From an uncultured Oscillospiraceae bacterium (GTDB taxonomy: Bacteria; Bacillota; Clostridia; Oscillospirales; Oscillospiraceae), in assembly GCA_934659475.1 (NCBI GenBank), contig CAKUHX010000060.1:1-8885 (forward strand): a stretch of DNA of 8,885 bases. Reading direction: 5' to 3'. Shown in pieces: positions 1 to 6,813 of the stretch. How positions within the stretch are numbered: the first letter of the stretch is position 1; the number at the start of each line of letters is the position of its first letter. A program made the translations under genes and the position numbers. The notes below the pieces were generated by a model. That model was not told the origin of the DNA. It saw only the letters and a list, made by a program, of their open reading frames with translations, and did no database searches.

Positions 1-222
1 CTTCCCCGGCAGCTCCTGCAGAAACGCAAAGTCCGCGCGGCCCTCCTCCAGACTCATGGCCCAGGACAGATCGCCGCACAGCACCACCGTGTCCTCCTCT
101 GACACGGCGGAAAAGCCCTCCCTCAATCGCTCCACATATCCGGCCCAGCCGGGGCCGAACACGTCCATGGGCTTGTCGGAGCCCAGGGACAGGTGGGTGT
201 CTCCAATGGCGTACAGGGCCAT
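1..222 (-). CDS. Metallophosphoesterase (calcineurin-like), N-terminal part
   Basis: The first 74 residues of a protein cut by the left edge. It begins MALYAIGDTHLSLG and has VVLCGDLSWAM near residues 46-56. The GDTH and GD-(L)-SW blocks match metal-binding motifs I and II of calcineurin-like phosphoesterases (the family form is D-x-H followed by G-D-x). These enzymes hydrolyse phosphomono- or diesters at a dinuclear metal centre, usually in the cytosol. The substrate cannot be told from this fragment, because the GNH and later histidine motifs lie outside. The start ATG (222-220) is 3 bases after the thrC stop codon, and its GAGG ribosome binding site lies within the last thrC codons. The two genes are therefore probably cotranscribed and translationally coupled. 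The family call is fairly secure; the cellular role is unknown. Confidence 0.85.
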   Translation of the reverse strand, partial: MALYAIGDTHLSLGSDKPMDVFGPGWAGYVERLREGFSAVSEEDTVVLCGDLSWAMSLEEGRADFAFLQELPGK

Positions 223-225
223 TTT

Positions 226-1713
226 CTACCTCAACACAGACAGCACGGCGTCCACCATGCGGTCCTTCTCCACCGACTGGGTAAAACGCACCTGCTTGCT
301 GCGCAGACAGGCAAGGGGCGCGGGCACGGGCTCGCCGCTGACCCGGCTGAGCTGATCCAGCAGCTCCAGGCCCTGGCCCTCGGGCTGAACGCCCAGACCG
401 CCCAGAACACTGTCGCAGAATTTGAAGGGGCTGGCCGTAGAGGCGACCACCGCAGGCGCGGCATCCCCGGTCTCCGCCCGGTACTGCTCCAGCGCGGAGA
501 AGCCCACGGCAGTGTGGGGGTCGATGAGATAGCCGTACTTCTTATGGATCTGGCCGATCACCTTTTGGGTCTCCCGGTCATCGCAGAAGTAGGCGCTGAA
601 ACGGCTTTGCAGCTTATCCTTCACCTGCTCGCTCACCTCATAGCGTCCGGCATCCGCCAGCTGACGCATATATCCCTTCACCTGATCGGAGTCCCGCCCG
701 GTCAGCAGATACAGCAGCCGCTCCAGATTGCTGGACACCAGAATGTCCATAGAGGGGGACATGGTGTTGTAGAACGTGCGGTTCCTGTCGTACACGCCGG
801 TGCGGATGAAGTCGGTCAGGACGTTGTTATGGTTAGAGGCACAGATCAGCCGGCCCACCGGCAATCCCATCTCCGCCGCAAAATAGGCGGCCAGAATATT
901 GCCGAAGTTGCCCGAGGGCACGCAGATATTGATGGGTGCGCCCTGCGCGATCTTGCCCGCCTTCAGCAGGTCGCAGTAAGCGGACATATAATAGACGATC
1001 TGGGGCAGCACCCGGCCCCAGTTGATGGAGTTGGCAGAGGACAGGAAATAGCCCCGCTGGGCCAGCTTCTGCCGCAGCTGCTCATCATTGAACAGCTTCT
1101 TCACGCCGGTCTGGGCGTCATCGAAGTTGCCCACTACGGAGCACACCCCCACGTTCTGCCCCTCCTGGGTGACCATCTGCAGCTGCTGCACCTGGGACAC
1201 ACCGTCTTTGGGATAGAACACCAGGATCTTGGTGTGGTCTACGTCACGGAAACCCTCCAGAGCCCCCTTCCCCGTGTCGCCGGAGGTGGCCACCAGGATA
1301 CACACCGTCTTATCCTCCTTTGTCTTTTTCAGCGAGGCGGTCAGCAGGTGGGGCAGCATCTGAAGGGCCAGATCCTTGAAGGCACAGGTGGGCCCGTGCC
1401 ACAGCTCCAGACAGTGGGTGTTCCCGTCCAGTGTGCGGACAGGGGTGACCTCCGGCGTATCGAACTTGGCCGGGCCGTAAGCCGCCGCAGCGAAGGCGGT
1501 CAGCTCCTCCCGGGAAAAATCTTCCAGGAACAGCTGCATCACATAGACCGCCCGCTGCTGATAGGACATGGCGGTCATCTCCTTCAGCGCCGTCTCGGGC
1601 AGCCGGGGCAGGCTGACCGGGGTCAGCAGGCCTCCGTCTTGAGCCAGGCCCTGTACGATGGCCTGGGCCGCGGAGCAGTGTTTTTGACAGTCGCGGGTGC
1701 TGACGTATTGCAT
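226..1713 (-). CDS. thrC: Threonine synthase
   Basis: A 495-residue PLP enzyme that converts O-phospho-L-homoserine to L-threonine, the last step of threonine biosynthesis, in the cytosol. Visible marks are the N-terminal domain typical of the family (STRD near residue 5, QGLAQDGGLL at 21-30), the PLP-lysine motif GPTCAFKDLALQ with K113 as the expected Schiff-base lysine, and the phosphate/substrate loop VATSGDTGKGALEGF near 141-155. SANSINWGRVLPQ and CVPSGNFGNILAAY are further family blocks. The length fits the longer (roughly 430-500 residue) threonine synthase subfamily found in E. coli, yeast and many Clostridia. The ATG start is followed directly by the family N-terminus; a modest AAAGG lies about 13 bases upstream. 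A separate sigma-A promoter precedes it, and the metallophosphoesterase gene follows at 3 bases. No hom or thrB is adjacent here. Confidence 0.96.
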   Translation of the reverse strand: MQYVSTRDCQKHCSAAQAIVQGLAQDGGLLTPVSLPRLPETALKEMTAMSYQQRAVYVMQLFLEDFSREELTAFAAAAYGPAKFDTPEVTPVRTLDGNTHCLELWHGPTCAFKDLALQMLPHLLTASLKKTKEDKTVCILVATSGDTGKGALEGFRDVDHTKILVFYPKDGVSQVQQLQMVTQEGQNVGVCSVVGNFDDAQTGVKKLFNDEQLRQKLAQRGYFLSSANSINWGRVLPQIVYYMSAYCDLLKAGKIAQGAPINICVPSGNFGNILAAYFAAEMGLPVGRLICASNHNNVLTDFIRTGVYDRNRTFYNTMSPSMDILVSSNLERLLYLLTGRDSDQVKGYMRQLADAGRYEVSEQVKDKLQSRFSAYFCDDRETQKVIGQIHKKYGYLIDPHTAVGFSALEQYRAETGDAAPAVVASTASPFKFCDSVLGGLGVQPEGQGLELLDQLSRVSGEPVPAPLACLRSKQVRFTQSVEKDRMVDAVLSVLR

Positions 1714-1758
1714 ATTCTAAAACCAACCTTTCTGTGGGAAAATCGTGTCCTCCGCCCT

Positions 1759-1772
1759 CCGGCATGGGCCGG
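1759..1772 (-). other. Small hairpin in the thrC leader
   Basis: A 5-bp stem (CCGGC with GCCGG) and a 4-base loop lie in the predicted thrC 5' UTR of roughly 70 bases. There is no U-run after it and no T-box-like element, so it does not look like a terminator or a tRNA-sensing leader. Any function is uncertain. Confidence 0.3.
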
Positions 1773-1788
1773 CGCGGCTCAACTCCGT

Positions 1789-1817
1789 ATTATGACAGCT
1801 TCTTCCCCGCCGGTCAA
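1789..1817 (-). promoter_or_regulatory. Sigma-A promoter of thrC, extended -10
   Basis: On the minus strand the -35 TTGACC (1817-1812) is separated by exactly 17 bases from the -10 CATAAT (1794-1789), with a TGT extended -10 directly before it. The predicted start of transcription is near 1782, giving a leader of about 70 bases. The promoter lies in the 119-base gap between yraN and thrC, so thrC can be expressed apart from the rplS-yraN unit, although no terminator is visible after yraN and readthrough is possible. Confidence 0.8.
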
Positions 1818-1832
1818 GCATTCCGTAGAAGA

Positions 1833-2201
1833 TCAGAAGGCATTCTCTATGTGCCGGACGACCGGGGCTCTCGTGTCCATCCCCTGAGGAGCCAGGATCT
1901 CCACCACATCAAACCGGGGCTGAAGCTCAGTGCCGTGCTCGGCCAGGTACAGCTGGGCGGAGGTTCGCAGCTTCTCCTGCTTGCGGGCATCCACAAAGGC
2001 GCCGGGCGTGCCGAAGCGCTCGGTGCGCCGCAGCTTCACCTCTACAAAACAGAGAAAGCCCCTCCCCTGACAGATCAGGTCGATCTCGCCGAAGCGGCAG
2101 TGCCACCCGGCGGCCACCAGGCGGTAGCCCTTCTTCTCCAACTCCCGGGCGGCCAGTTCTTCTCCCCAGCGGCCCAGCAGCCGCTTCTCTCCCCCGGTCA
2201 T
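1833..2201 (-). CDS. yraN: YraN/UPF0102 family nuclease-fold protein
   Basis: A 122-residue protein, the normal length for the UPF0102 (YraN) family, which has a PD-(D/E)xK restriction-endonuclease-like fold. An early glutamate pair (GEE, 13-15), GEIDLI (38-43) and FVEVKLR (52-58) give the expected core of D41, E54 and K56. The biochemical role of the family is poorly defined; a nuclease or Holliday-junction-resolvase-like role has been proposed from the fold. Its ATG overlaps the rnhB stop by 4 bases (ATGA), which points to coupled translation. The pairing of rnhB and yraN after rbgA is a common arrangement in Firmicutes and supports the family call. Confidence 0.9.
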   Translation of the reverse strand: MTGGEKRLLGRWGEELAARELEKKGYRLVAAGWHCRFGEIDLICQGRGFLCFVEVKLRRTERFGTPGAFVDARKQEKLRTSAQLYLAEHGTELQPRFDVVEILAPQGMDTRAPVVRHIENAF

Positions 2202-2800
2202 GGCTTCAAAAAGGTCAGGCGGTGGATGGGACTGGGGCCGTATTGGGCCAGACGCTCATAGTGCAGTCTGGTGCCGTACCCCTTGTGCCGCTCAAAGGCG
2301 TACTGGGGATACCGCTTCGCCATCTCCACCATGTACCGGTCACGGCTCACCTTAGCCAGAATGGACGCGGCGGCAATGGAGGCCGACAGGGAGTCCCCTT
2401 TGATGACGCACTGGTGGGGCGTCGCGATGGCCGCGGAGCGGCCCTTGTCCCGGTTTCCATCGATCAGGGCAAAGTCCGCAGGCCGGGACAGGCCGTCAAT
2501 GGCCAGCTGCATAGCCTTCATCCGGGCACTGAGGATGTCCGCGGCATCGATCTCCTCCGGGCCGACACTGGCCACCGACCAGGCCAGCGCCTGGGTCTGG
2601 ATCGCCGGGAACAGCTCCTCTCTCTTTTTCTCGCTGAGCTTCTTGGAGTCGTTCAGGCCAGGGATCTCATGTCCAAGGGGCAGGATCACCGCCGCAGCGT
2701 ACACCGGCCCGGCCAGCGGCCCGGCCCCGGCCTCGTCGCAGCCGCAGATCGCCGTCCAGCCCTCGTCCCGGGCCTGCCGCTCACACTGCCACAAGTCCAT
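2198..2800 (-). CDS. rnhB: Ribonuclease HII
   Basis: A 200-residue type II RNase H, which cuts the RNA strand of RNA-DNA hybrids and incises at single ribonucleotides embedded in DNA. The catalytic tetrad is visible: D22 and E23 in CDEAG, D114 in ALIDGN and D136 in VIKGDS, followed by the conserved ASILAKVSRDR block (145-155). LNDSKKLSEKKRE (49-61) is also typical. One point is odd: the family motif DEAGRGPLAGP reads DEAGAGPLAGP, so the central residue of the Gly-Arg-Gly tripeptide that contacts the RNA-DNA junction is alanine (A26). The rest looks intact and the length is normal. The gene starts 3 bases after rbgA stops and overlaps yraN by 4 bases, so it sits inside one operon. Confidence 0.95.
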   Translation of the reverse strand: MDLWQCERQARDEGWTAICGCDEAGAGPLAGPVYAAAVILPLGHEIPGLNDSKKLSEKKREELFPAIQTQALAWSVASVGPEEIDAADILSARMKAMQLAIDGLSRPADFALIDGNRDKGRSAAIATPHQCVIKGDSLSASIAAASILAKVSRDRYMVEMAKRYPQYAFERHKGYGTRLHYERLAQYGPSPIHRLTFLKP

Positions 2801-2803
2801 CGT

Positions 2804-3682
2804 TCAGACTCCTTCCGGCACTTCAAGGGTAAAGGTCCCCAGCTTTCCGGCGCGATACTCGTCCAGCAGTACCCGGGCCATGCGCTCGGTGTCCACCTCG
2901 CCGCCGGAGATCTTCATTCCCCGCTTCTGTCCCGCCAGACACAAAAGGCGGTAGCCATAGGCCACCTCGTTCTCCCCGTCCTCCTGGGGCGGGATCGCCG
3001 GCAGCTTATATGCGGTCATCAGGGCCTGGGGGTAGCGGCGGCCCAGCAGGGCCATCAGGTGACAGCCCAGAGTCTCTACATCCATGATGTCATCCTTCAC
3101 CGCGCCGGTAAAGGCCAGGTCCATGCCGGTGCGCTCGTCCTCAAACTTGGGCCAGAGGATGCCGGGGGTATCCAGCAGATCCAGTCCGGCGTCCACATTC
3201 ACCCACTGCTTGCCCCGGGTGACCCCCGGGCGGTCACCGGCCTTGGCGGACTTCTTTTTGGCCACCTTATTGATAAAGGTGGATTTGCCCACATTGGGCA
3301 CACCCACCACCATGGCCCGCACGGGGCGGCCCACCTGGCCGCGCTCCCGCCAGCGGGCGATCTGATCCTTCAGCACGCTCTGCACCACGGCGGAAAACTG
3401 CGCCACGCCGCGCCCGGTCTTGGCATCCGTCTCTAAGACCGCGTGCCCCTTGGCCTTGAAGTAGGTCCCCCACGCCTTGTTCTGTCTGGGGTCGGCCTGG
3501 TCGGCCCGGTTGAGCACGATCAGCCGGGGCTTGTCCCCGCAGATAGCATCGATGTCCGGGTTGCGGCTGGAGACGGGGATGCGGGCGTCTACGATCTCTA
3601 CCACGATATCCACATTTTTCAGGTCGGCCTCGATCTGCCGCCGGGTCTTGGTCATATGACCAGGGTACCACTGTATGTTCAT
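2804..3682 (-). CDS. rbgA: Ribosome biogenesis GTPase RbgA/YlqF
   Basis: A 292-residue circularly permuted GTPase needed for late assembly of the 50S ribosomal subunit in Firmicutes. The N-terminus NIQWYPGHMTKTRR is the family signature. The G motifs appear in permuted order: G4 as NRAD (58-61), a G5-like ETDAKTG (84-90), G1/P-loop GVPNVGKST (127-135), G2 with the threonine of GVT (155), and G3 DTPG (171-174). The C-terminal part (about 190-292) fits the helical RNA-binding ANTAR-like domain. G4 has Arg where NKxD is the rule. Clear AAGGAG lies before the ATG. It sits between rplS and rnhB, which is the usual neighbourhood, and rnhB follows at 3 bases. Confidence 0.95.
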   Translation of the reverse strand: MNIQWYPGHMTKTRRQIEADLKNVDIVVEIVDARIPVSSRNPDIDAICGDKPRLIVLNRADQADPRQNKAWGTYFKAKGHAVLETDAKTGRGVAQFSAVVQSVLKDQIARWRERGQVGRPVRAMVVGVPNVGKSTFINKVAKKKSAKAGDRPGVTRGKQWVNVDAGLDLLDTPGILWPKFEDERTGMDLAFTGAVKDDIMDVETLGCHLMALLGRRYPQALMTAYKLPAIPPQEDGENEVAYGYRLLCLAGQKRGMKISGGEVDTERMARVLLDEYRAGKLGTFTLEVPEGV

Positions 3683-3725
3683 TGCTTCTCCTTCCTGCCG
3701 CGCGCCGGCGGGCGGTCTGGATAGG

Positions 3726-3757
3726 AAAAGGAGCGGGCCTTACAGTCCGCTCCTTTT
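3726..3757 (-). terminator. Hairpin terminator or attenuator between rplS and rbgA
   Basis: An 11-bp perfect stem (AAAAGGAGCGG with CCGCTCCTTTT) and a 10-base loop begin 5 bases after the rplS stop codon. Read leftwards the stem ends in TTTT, followed by CCTATCC, so the U-tract is short and mostly inside the stem. It is likely a partial terminator that lowers rbgA-rnhB-yraN expression relative to L19. No other promoter is obvious in the 80-base gap, so complete termination would silence rbgA. Confidence 0.65.
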
Positions 3758-3762
3758 GTAGA

Positions 3763-4104
3763 TCACAGGGCTTCTTTGACCTTGGCAGCCTTGCCCACGC
3801 GGTCGCGCAGGTAGTACAGCTTGGCCCGGCGGACCTTACCGTGACGGACCAGCTCCACCTTCTCGATGGAGGGGGCGTGCAGGGGGAATACCTTCTCCAC
3901 GCCAACGCCGTAAGAGATACGGCGGACGGTGAAGGACTCCTCGATGCCGCCATGCTGCTTGGCAATGACGGTGCCCTCAAAGACCTGGATACGCTCGCGG
4001 CTGCCTTCCTTGACCTTCAGGTGGACGCGGACGGTATCGCCGATCTCGACGACGGGGGGCTGCTCTTTCTGGTACTTTTCAGCGAAAGCCTTTACTAGAT
4101 CCAT
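3763..4104 (-). CDS. rplS: 50S ribosomal protein L19
   Basis: A 113-residue protein with the full L19 pattern: [55 protein letters not shown] and [21 protein letters not shown]19 lies at the interface of the 30S and 50S subunits. The length is that of the family (about 113-120). The start is well marked by CAGGAGG ahead of the ATG. In most Firmicutes rplS follows rpsP-rimM-trmD and precedes lepB and rbgA. Here it begins a transcription unit with its own promoter, is preceded by an unrelated membrane-protein gene, and has no lepB between it and rbgA. Confidence 0.97.
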   Translation of the reverse strand: MDLVKAFAEKYQKEQPPVVEIGDTVRVHLKVKEGSRERIQVFEGTVIAKQHGGIEESFTVRRISYGVGVEKVFPLHAPSIEKVELVRHGKVRRAKLYYLRDRVGKAAKVKEAL

Positions 4105-4194
4105 TGTTTTTTCCTCCTGTTATGCGGCGTTCGTGCGGCGCTGACGTCCCCACCCCTGTGAGGAACAGCCGCAGAGGACCGCCCGTATTCAGAC
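4105..4194 (-). promoter_or_regulatory. Candidate L19 ribosomal-protein leader
   Basis: The roughly 90-base 5' UTR of rplS can fold into an elongated hairpin. GCGGC and TG (4172-4166) can pair with CA and GCCGC (4143-4135) across a small bulge, and TTCCTC (4165-4160) can pair with GGGGA in the segment 4151-4146. Autoregulatory L19 leaders are known upstream of rplS in low-GC Gram-positives, and the position and general shape fit. I could not score it against the family model, so the identity is an inference. Confidence 0.45.
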
Positions 4195-4200
4195 TAAGGT

Positions 4201-4229
4201 ATTTTAGCACTTCCTCCGGGAAATAGCAA
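4201..4229 (-). promoter_or_regulatory. Sigma-A promoter of rplS with AT-rich upstream element
   Basis: On the minus strand the -35 TTGCTA (4229-4224), a 17-base spacer and the -10 TAAAAT (4206-4201) are preceded by a TGC extended -10. Upstream (4230-4265) the DNA is A-tract rich, like an UP element, as expected for a strongly expressed ribosomal protein gene. The predicted start is near 4194. Confidence 0.8.
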
Positions 4230-4305
4230 GCTGATTTTTCAAATTCATACATTTTTCTTTTTTGCTCAAGTTCATTCTGTGTTCCCTGGCAGAAAAAAGC
4301 TCAAT

Positions 4306-4335
4306 GTTCCCCGCCCCCCTGCGGGGGCGGGGAAC
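4306..4335 (-). terminator. GC-rich terminator hairpin after the membrane-protein gene
   Basis: A perfect 13-bp stem (GTTCCCCGCCCCC with GGGGGCGGGGAAC) and a 4-base loop start 23 bases after the stop codon of the membrane-protein gene. A TTTTTT run follows after ATTGAGC, so it is displaced from the stem. It marks the end of the trmK-nif3-membrane protein unit and insulates the rplS promoter. Confidence 0.75.
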
Positions 4336-4358
4336 GCAAAAAGAATGGGGAGTTCTTT

Positions 4359-6023
4359 TCAGGGCTGCTCCAGGGCAAAATATCCCAGCCCGTCCGGCTC
4401 CTCCCAGATGTGTCCCAGCTGAGAGCCGTCCGCCCGCAGGACGTTGAACGCCTTCTCCCCTGTCTGCTCCAGGGTCACCGGCTCCAGCACCGTGCCGTTG
4501 TAGTAATACAGGCGGTCAAAGCGGTCGGGCCGGTTGGCCTCGGCGTTCCAGCGGCGGTAAAGGGGACTGCTGGGCAGAGGGCTCAGGGAGGGCAGCGCCA
4601 GCCCGTCCGCCAGACTGCCCACCAGACCGGAGAAGGCCCAGCTGCTCTCAGTACAGCCGGTGACATGCTCGTGCCACAGGTAGTTCTGCCGCGGCAGGAA
4701 GGTGGGCTCCAGCCCCAGTATGCCCACGGAAAGGGCGGGCCAGCCCTCCTCCCCCGCCAGATCTGCGGGGATGGTATCCAACACAGCGCGGGCCGCCTGC
4801 TGGTCGGCCCGATAGGTGTCCCGGTAGTCGGCGATCTCGCTGGCCCCAGCCATACAGAACACCAGGGCGCACAGGGCGGCCAGCAAGGCCGGGACCTCCC
4901 GGCGCACACCGGCCCTTTTCCACAGAGCCTCCATCACGCAGTCCGCTATCAGCGCCAGCCCGGGGAAGGAGGTCACCGCCCCCCGCAGGGAGAACCAGGG
5001 GTTGTCCAGGATCAGGAACAGCGTTACCGGCGCGGCGGCCAACAGCAGACCGGAGACCAGCTGGAGCCACAGGGGCAGCCGCCCCTCCGCCGTCTTTGCT
5101 TTCCGGCCCAGCTGCCATACTCCGGCGCACAGCGCCGCCGTCACCGCGAACCACAGCAGGAGCCGCCCCTGCAGCAGCTGCCCCGCCGTGCGAACGAAGC
5201 CCCGCATCAAGATACGCAGGTCGGCGTTGAGAAAGACCTTGCGGATCTGCCCCAGAATGTCAGGGAGAAAGGTCGTAAAGTAGTACCGGCTGACGGGCAG
5301 GATCAGGGCCGCGCGGCTGCCGTATACGCCGCCGTTGGACAGCAGCTTCGTCAGCAGCAGATACAGTACCATGGACGCCGGCGCCCACAGAGCCAGCAGG
5401 CATTTTTTCCGATCCTCCGCGCGGTAGATATACCGCAGGATGGCCACTCCCACCGTCAGGGTGACGGCGAGGATGCCCGCCTGCTCATAGAAGCCAAAGG
5501 GCAGCAGCTGGCACACCAAAAATGCCGCCAGCGTCCGCCACCGGGGCCCGTCCATCCACTCCAGGAACAGCCAAGCGGCCAGAGCCGCCCAAAACATCCC
5601 CACTACCACCCGGGTGGAAGCGGACATCCAGTAAGTCCCCTCCACTCCCAGGGGCAGCAGGGCCACGATCACCGGGAACAGGGGGCCGATCCGGAAAAAC
5701 CGGCCCAGCACCGACCACAGCACCAGAGTGGTCACTGCGTACAGCAGAGAGATGATAGCCACGCCCACCAGCATAAAGCCGAACATCCGTCCCCATATGA
5801 AATAGTCCGCGATCCCCGCCAGGGGGCGGGAGGCCAGCAGGCCCACCGCCTTCTGCAGGGCGGAGAAGGACTCCGCCGTGGGATAGTTGTGATATTGGAT
5901 GTAGTCGTCCAGCTGAGGCCAGTACTCCAGTCCGGCGGCACAGGCCCGGACCATGAGCAGCGCCCACAGGGCCAGTATCCAGCCCGCTTTCTGTCTGTTG
6001 GTCAGGGAGATCCGGTCACGCAT
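4359..6023 (-). CDS. Polytopic membrane protein, possibly GT-C glycosyltransferase-like
   Basis: A 554-residue protein that I cannot place in a named family. It has about 10-11 hydrophobic segments, roughly at residues 12-30, 80-106, 112-126, 137-155, 162-178, 182-197, 207-226, 287-303, 317-338, 348-366 and 376-393. A largely soluble C-terminal domain (about 400-554) follows. After the first membrane segment there is an acidic loop, EYWPQLDDYIQYHNYP (33-48), with D39-D40, and a second aromatic motif GTYWMSAST (129-137). An acidic pair in the first outer loop, many membrane helices and a C-terminal soluble domain resemble GT-C glycosyltransferases or GtrII/DUF6056-like proteins, which use lipid-linked sugars; this is inference only. 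The ATG overlaps the nif3 stop by 8 bases, with GAGG 9 bases upstream inside nif3, so it is translated from the trmK-nif3 transcript. A terminator follows. Codon use resembles the neighbours. Confidence 0.8.
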   Translation of the reverse strand: MRDRISLTNRQKAGWILALWALLMVRACAAGLEYWPQLDDYIQYHNYPTAESFSALQKAVGLLASRPLAGIADYFIWGRMFGFMLVGVAIISLLYAVTTLVLWSVLGRFFRIGPLFPVIVALLPLGVEGTYWMSASTRVVVGMFWAALAAWLFLEWMDGPRWRTLAAFLVCQLLPFGFYEQAGILAVTLTVGVAILRYIYRAEDRKKCLLALWAPASMVLYLLLTKLLSNGGVYGSRAALILPVSRYYFTTFLPDILGQIRKVFLNADLRILMRGFVRTAGQLLQGRLLLWFAVTAALCAGVWQLGRKAKTAEGRLPLWLQLVSGLLLAAAPVTLFLILDNPWFSLRGAVTSFPGLALIADCVMEALWKRAGVRREVPALLAALCALVFCMAGASEIADYRDTYRADQQAARAVLDTIPADLAGEEGWPALSVGILGLEPTFLPRQNYLWHEHVTGCTESSWAFSGLVGSLADGLALPSLSPLPSSPLYRRWNAEANRPDRFDRLYYYNGTVLEPVTLEQTGEKAFNVLRADGSQLGHIWEEPDGLGYFALEQP

Positions 6024-6813
6024 CCTGGTACACCTCTCTGTGGTCGCAGGACAGCAGGACCTCCACCTGGGGGAAGGCGTCGGAGATCAGCTCCACCAGC
6101 ATCGGGCACACCACATTCTCCGTGGCATAGTGCCCCGCATCCAGCAGGTTGATCCCCATGGCCCGGGCAGTCAGAAACACGTCATATTTCACATCGGCGG
6201 TGACGAAGGTGTCGCAGCCGGCGGCCCGCACCTGCTCCAGCATGGAGCCGCAGGAGCCGCCACCCACCGCCACACGGCCCACGGAGACCCCCGCGTCCTC
6301 GTACCGCAAGCTGTTGGCGTTCAGCTGCTTCTTCACATAGGCGGCATACTCCGCCGCGGACAGGCCAGGCCGGTGGGCCATGCCCACCCGGCCGATGCCG
6401 TAGGGGCGGCCCTTCCGGTCGATCCCCCCCTGCTCCAGCAGGACAGCCCCGGACAGGCCCAGACACTGGGCCAGACAGTCGTTCACGCCGCCCTCCGCCG
6501 CATCCAGATTGGTGTGGGCGCAGATGGCCGACAGGCCGTTTTCCGCCAGAGTCAGCAGCACCCGGCCGGTGGCCGTTTCGTCGGTCATCGACTTGATCCC
6601 GCCGAAGATCACCGGGTGGTGGGAGACGATCAGCTGGCAGCCCCTGCGGACGGCCTCCTCCGCCACCGCCTGGGTGATGTCCAGAGCCACCAGAACACGG
6701 CTGACCTCCTGTTCCCCCCAGCCCACCAGGAACCCGGCGTTGTCAAAGTCCATCTGCGTCTCAAAGGGTGCAAATTCGTCGATCAGCCTGTAGATCTCTC
6801 TCACCGTTGCCAT
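6016..6813 (-). CDS. Nif3-like dinuclear metal centre protein (DUF34)
   Basis: A 265-residue protein of the Nif3/YbgI/YqfO family, which forms hexameric toroids with a two-metal site. The metal ligands are present: SHHP (H65, H66), HTNLD (D104), and GHYATE near the C-terminus (H228, E232). FDNAGFLVG near residue 23 and the glycine-rich VGGGSCGSM near 182 are other family blocks. It lacks the PII-like insertion seen in B. subtilis YqfO (about 370 residues) and has the short, E. coli YbgI-like form. The biochemical activity of the family is unsettled; a GTP cyclohydrolase I type 2 annotation is often given without proof. I start it at the ATG at 6813 (MATVREIYRLID), which has AAGGAG 8 bases upstream; an in-frame GTG at 6822 lies too close to that site. 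It overlaps trmK by 13 bases, a pairing common in Firmicutes. Confidence 0.93.
   Translation of the reverse strand: MATVREIYRLIDEFAPFETQMDFDNAGFLVGWGEQEVSRVLVALDITQAVAEEAVRRGCQLIVSHHPVIFGGIKSMTDETATGRVLLTLAENGLSAICAHTNLDAAEGGVNDCLAQCLGLSGAVLLEQGGIDRKGRPYGIGRVGMAHRPGLSAAEYAAYVKKQLNANSLRYEDAGVSVGRVAVGGGSCGSMLEQVRAAGCDTFVTADVKYDVFLTARAMGINLLDAGHYATENVVCPMLVELISDAFPQVEVLLSCDHREVYQDA

Noticed and set aside
193..1887. Long plus-strand open frame opposite thrC
   Set aside because: Its translation is low-complexity, rich in His, Gln, Leu and Gly, with no family motif, and it mirrors the third-position GC bias of thrC. It is a shadow of the real gene.
2222..3436. Plus-strand open frame opposite rnhB and rbgA
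   Set aside because: It crosses two well-supported minus-strand genes, has no motif and is low in complexity.
4121..4140. Repeated GCGGCG-TTCG units upstream of rplS
   Set aside because: Only two short GC-rich copies, expected by chance in this composition, and one is part of the proposed leader stem.
4410..6152. Long plus-strand open frame opposite the membrane-protein gene
   Set aside because: It is very rich in Gln, Pro, Arg and His, has no recognisable domain or ribosome binding site, and spans the end of nif3. It reflects the codon bias of the opposite strand.
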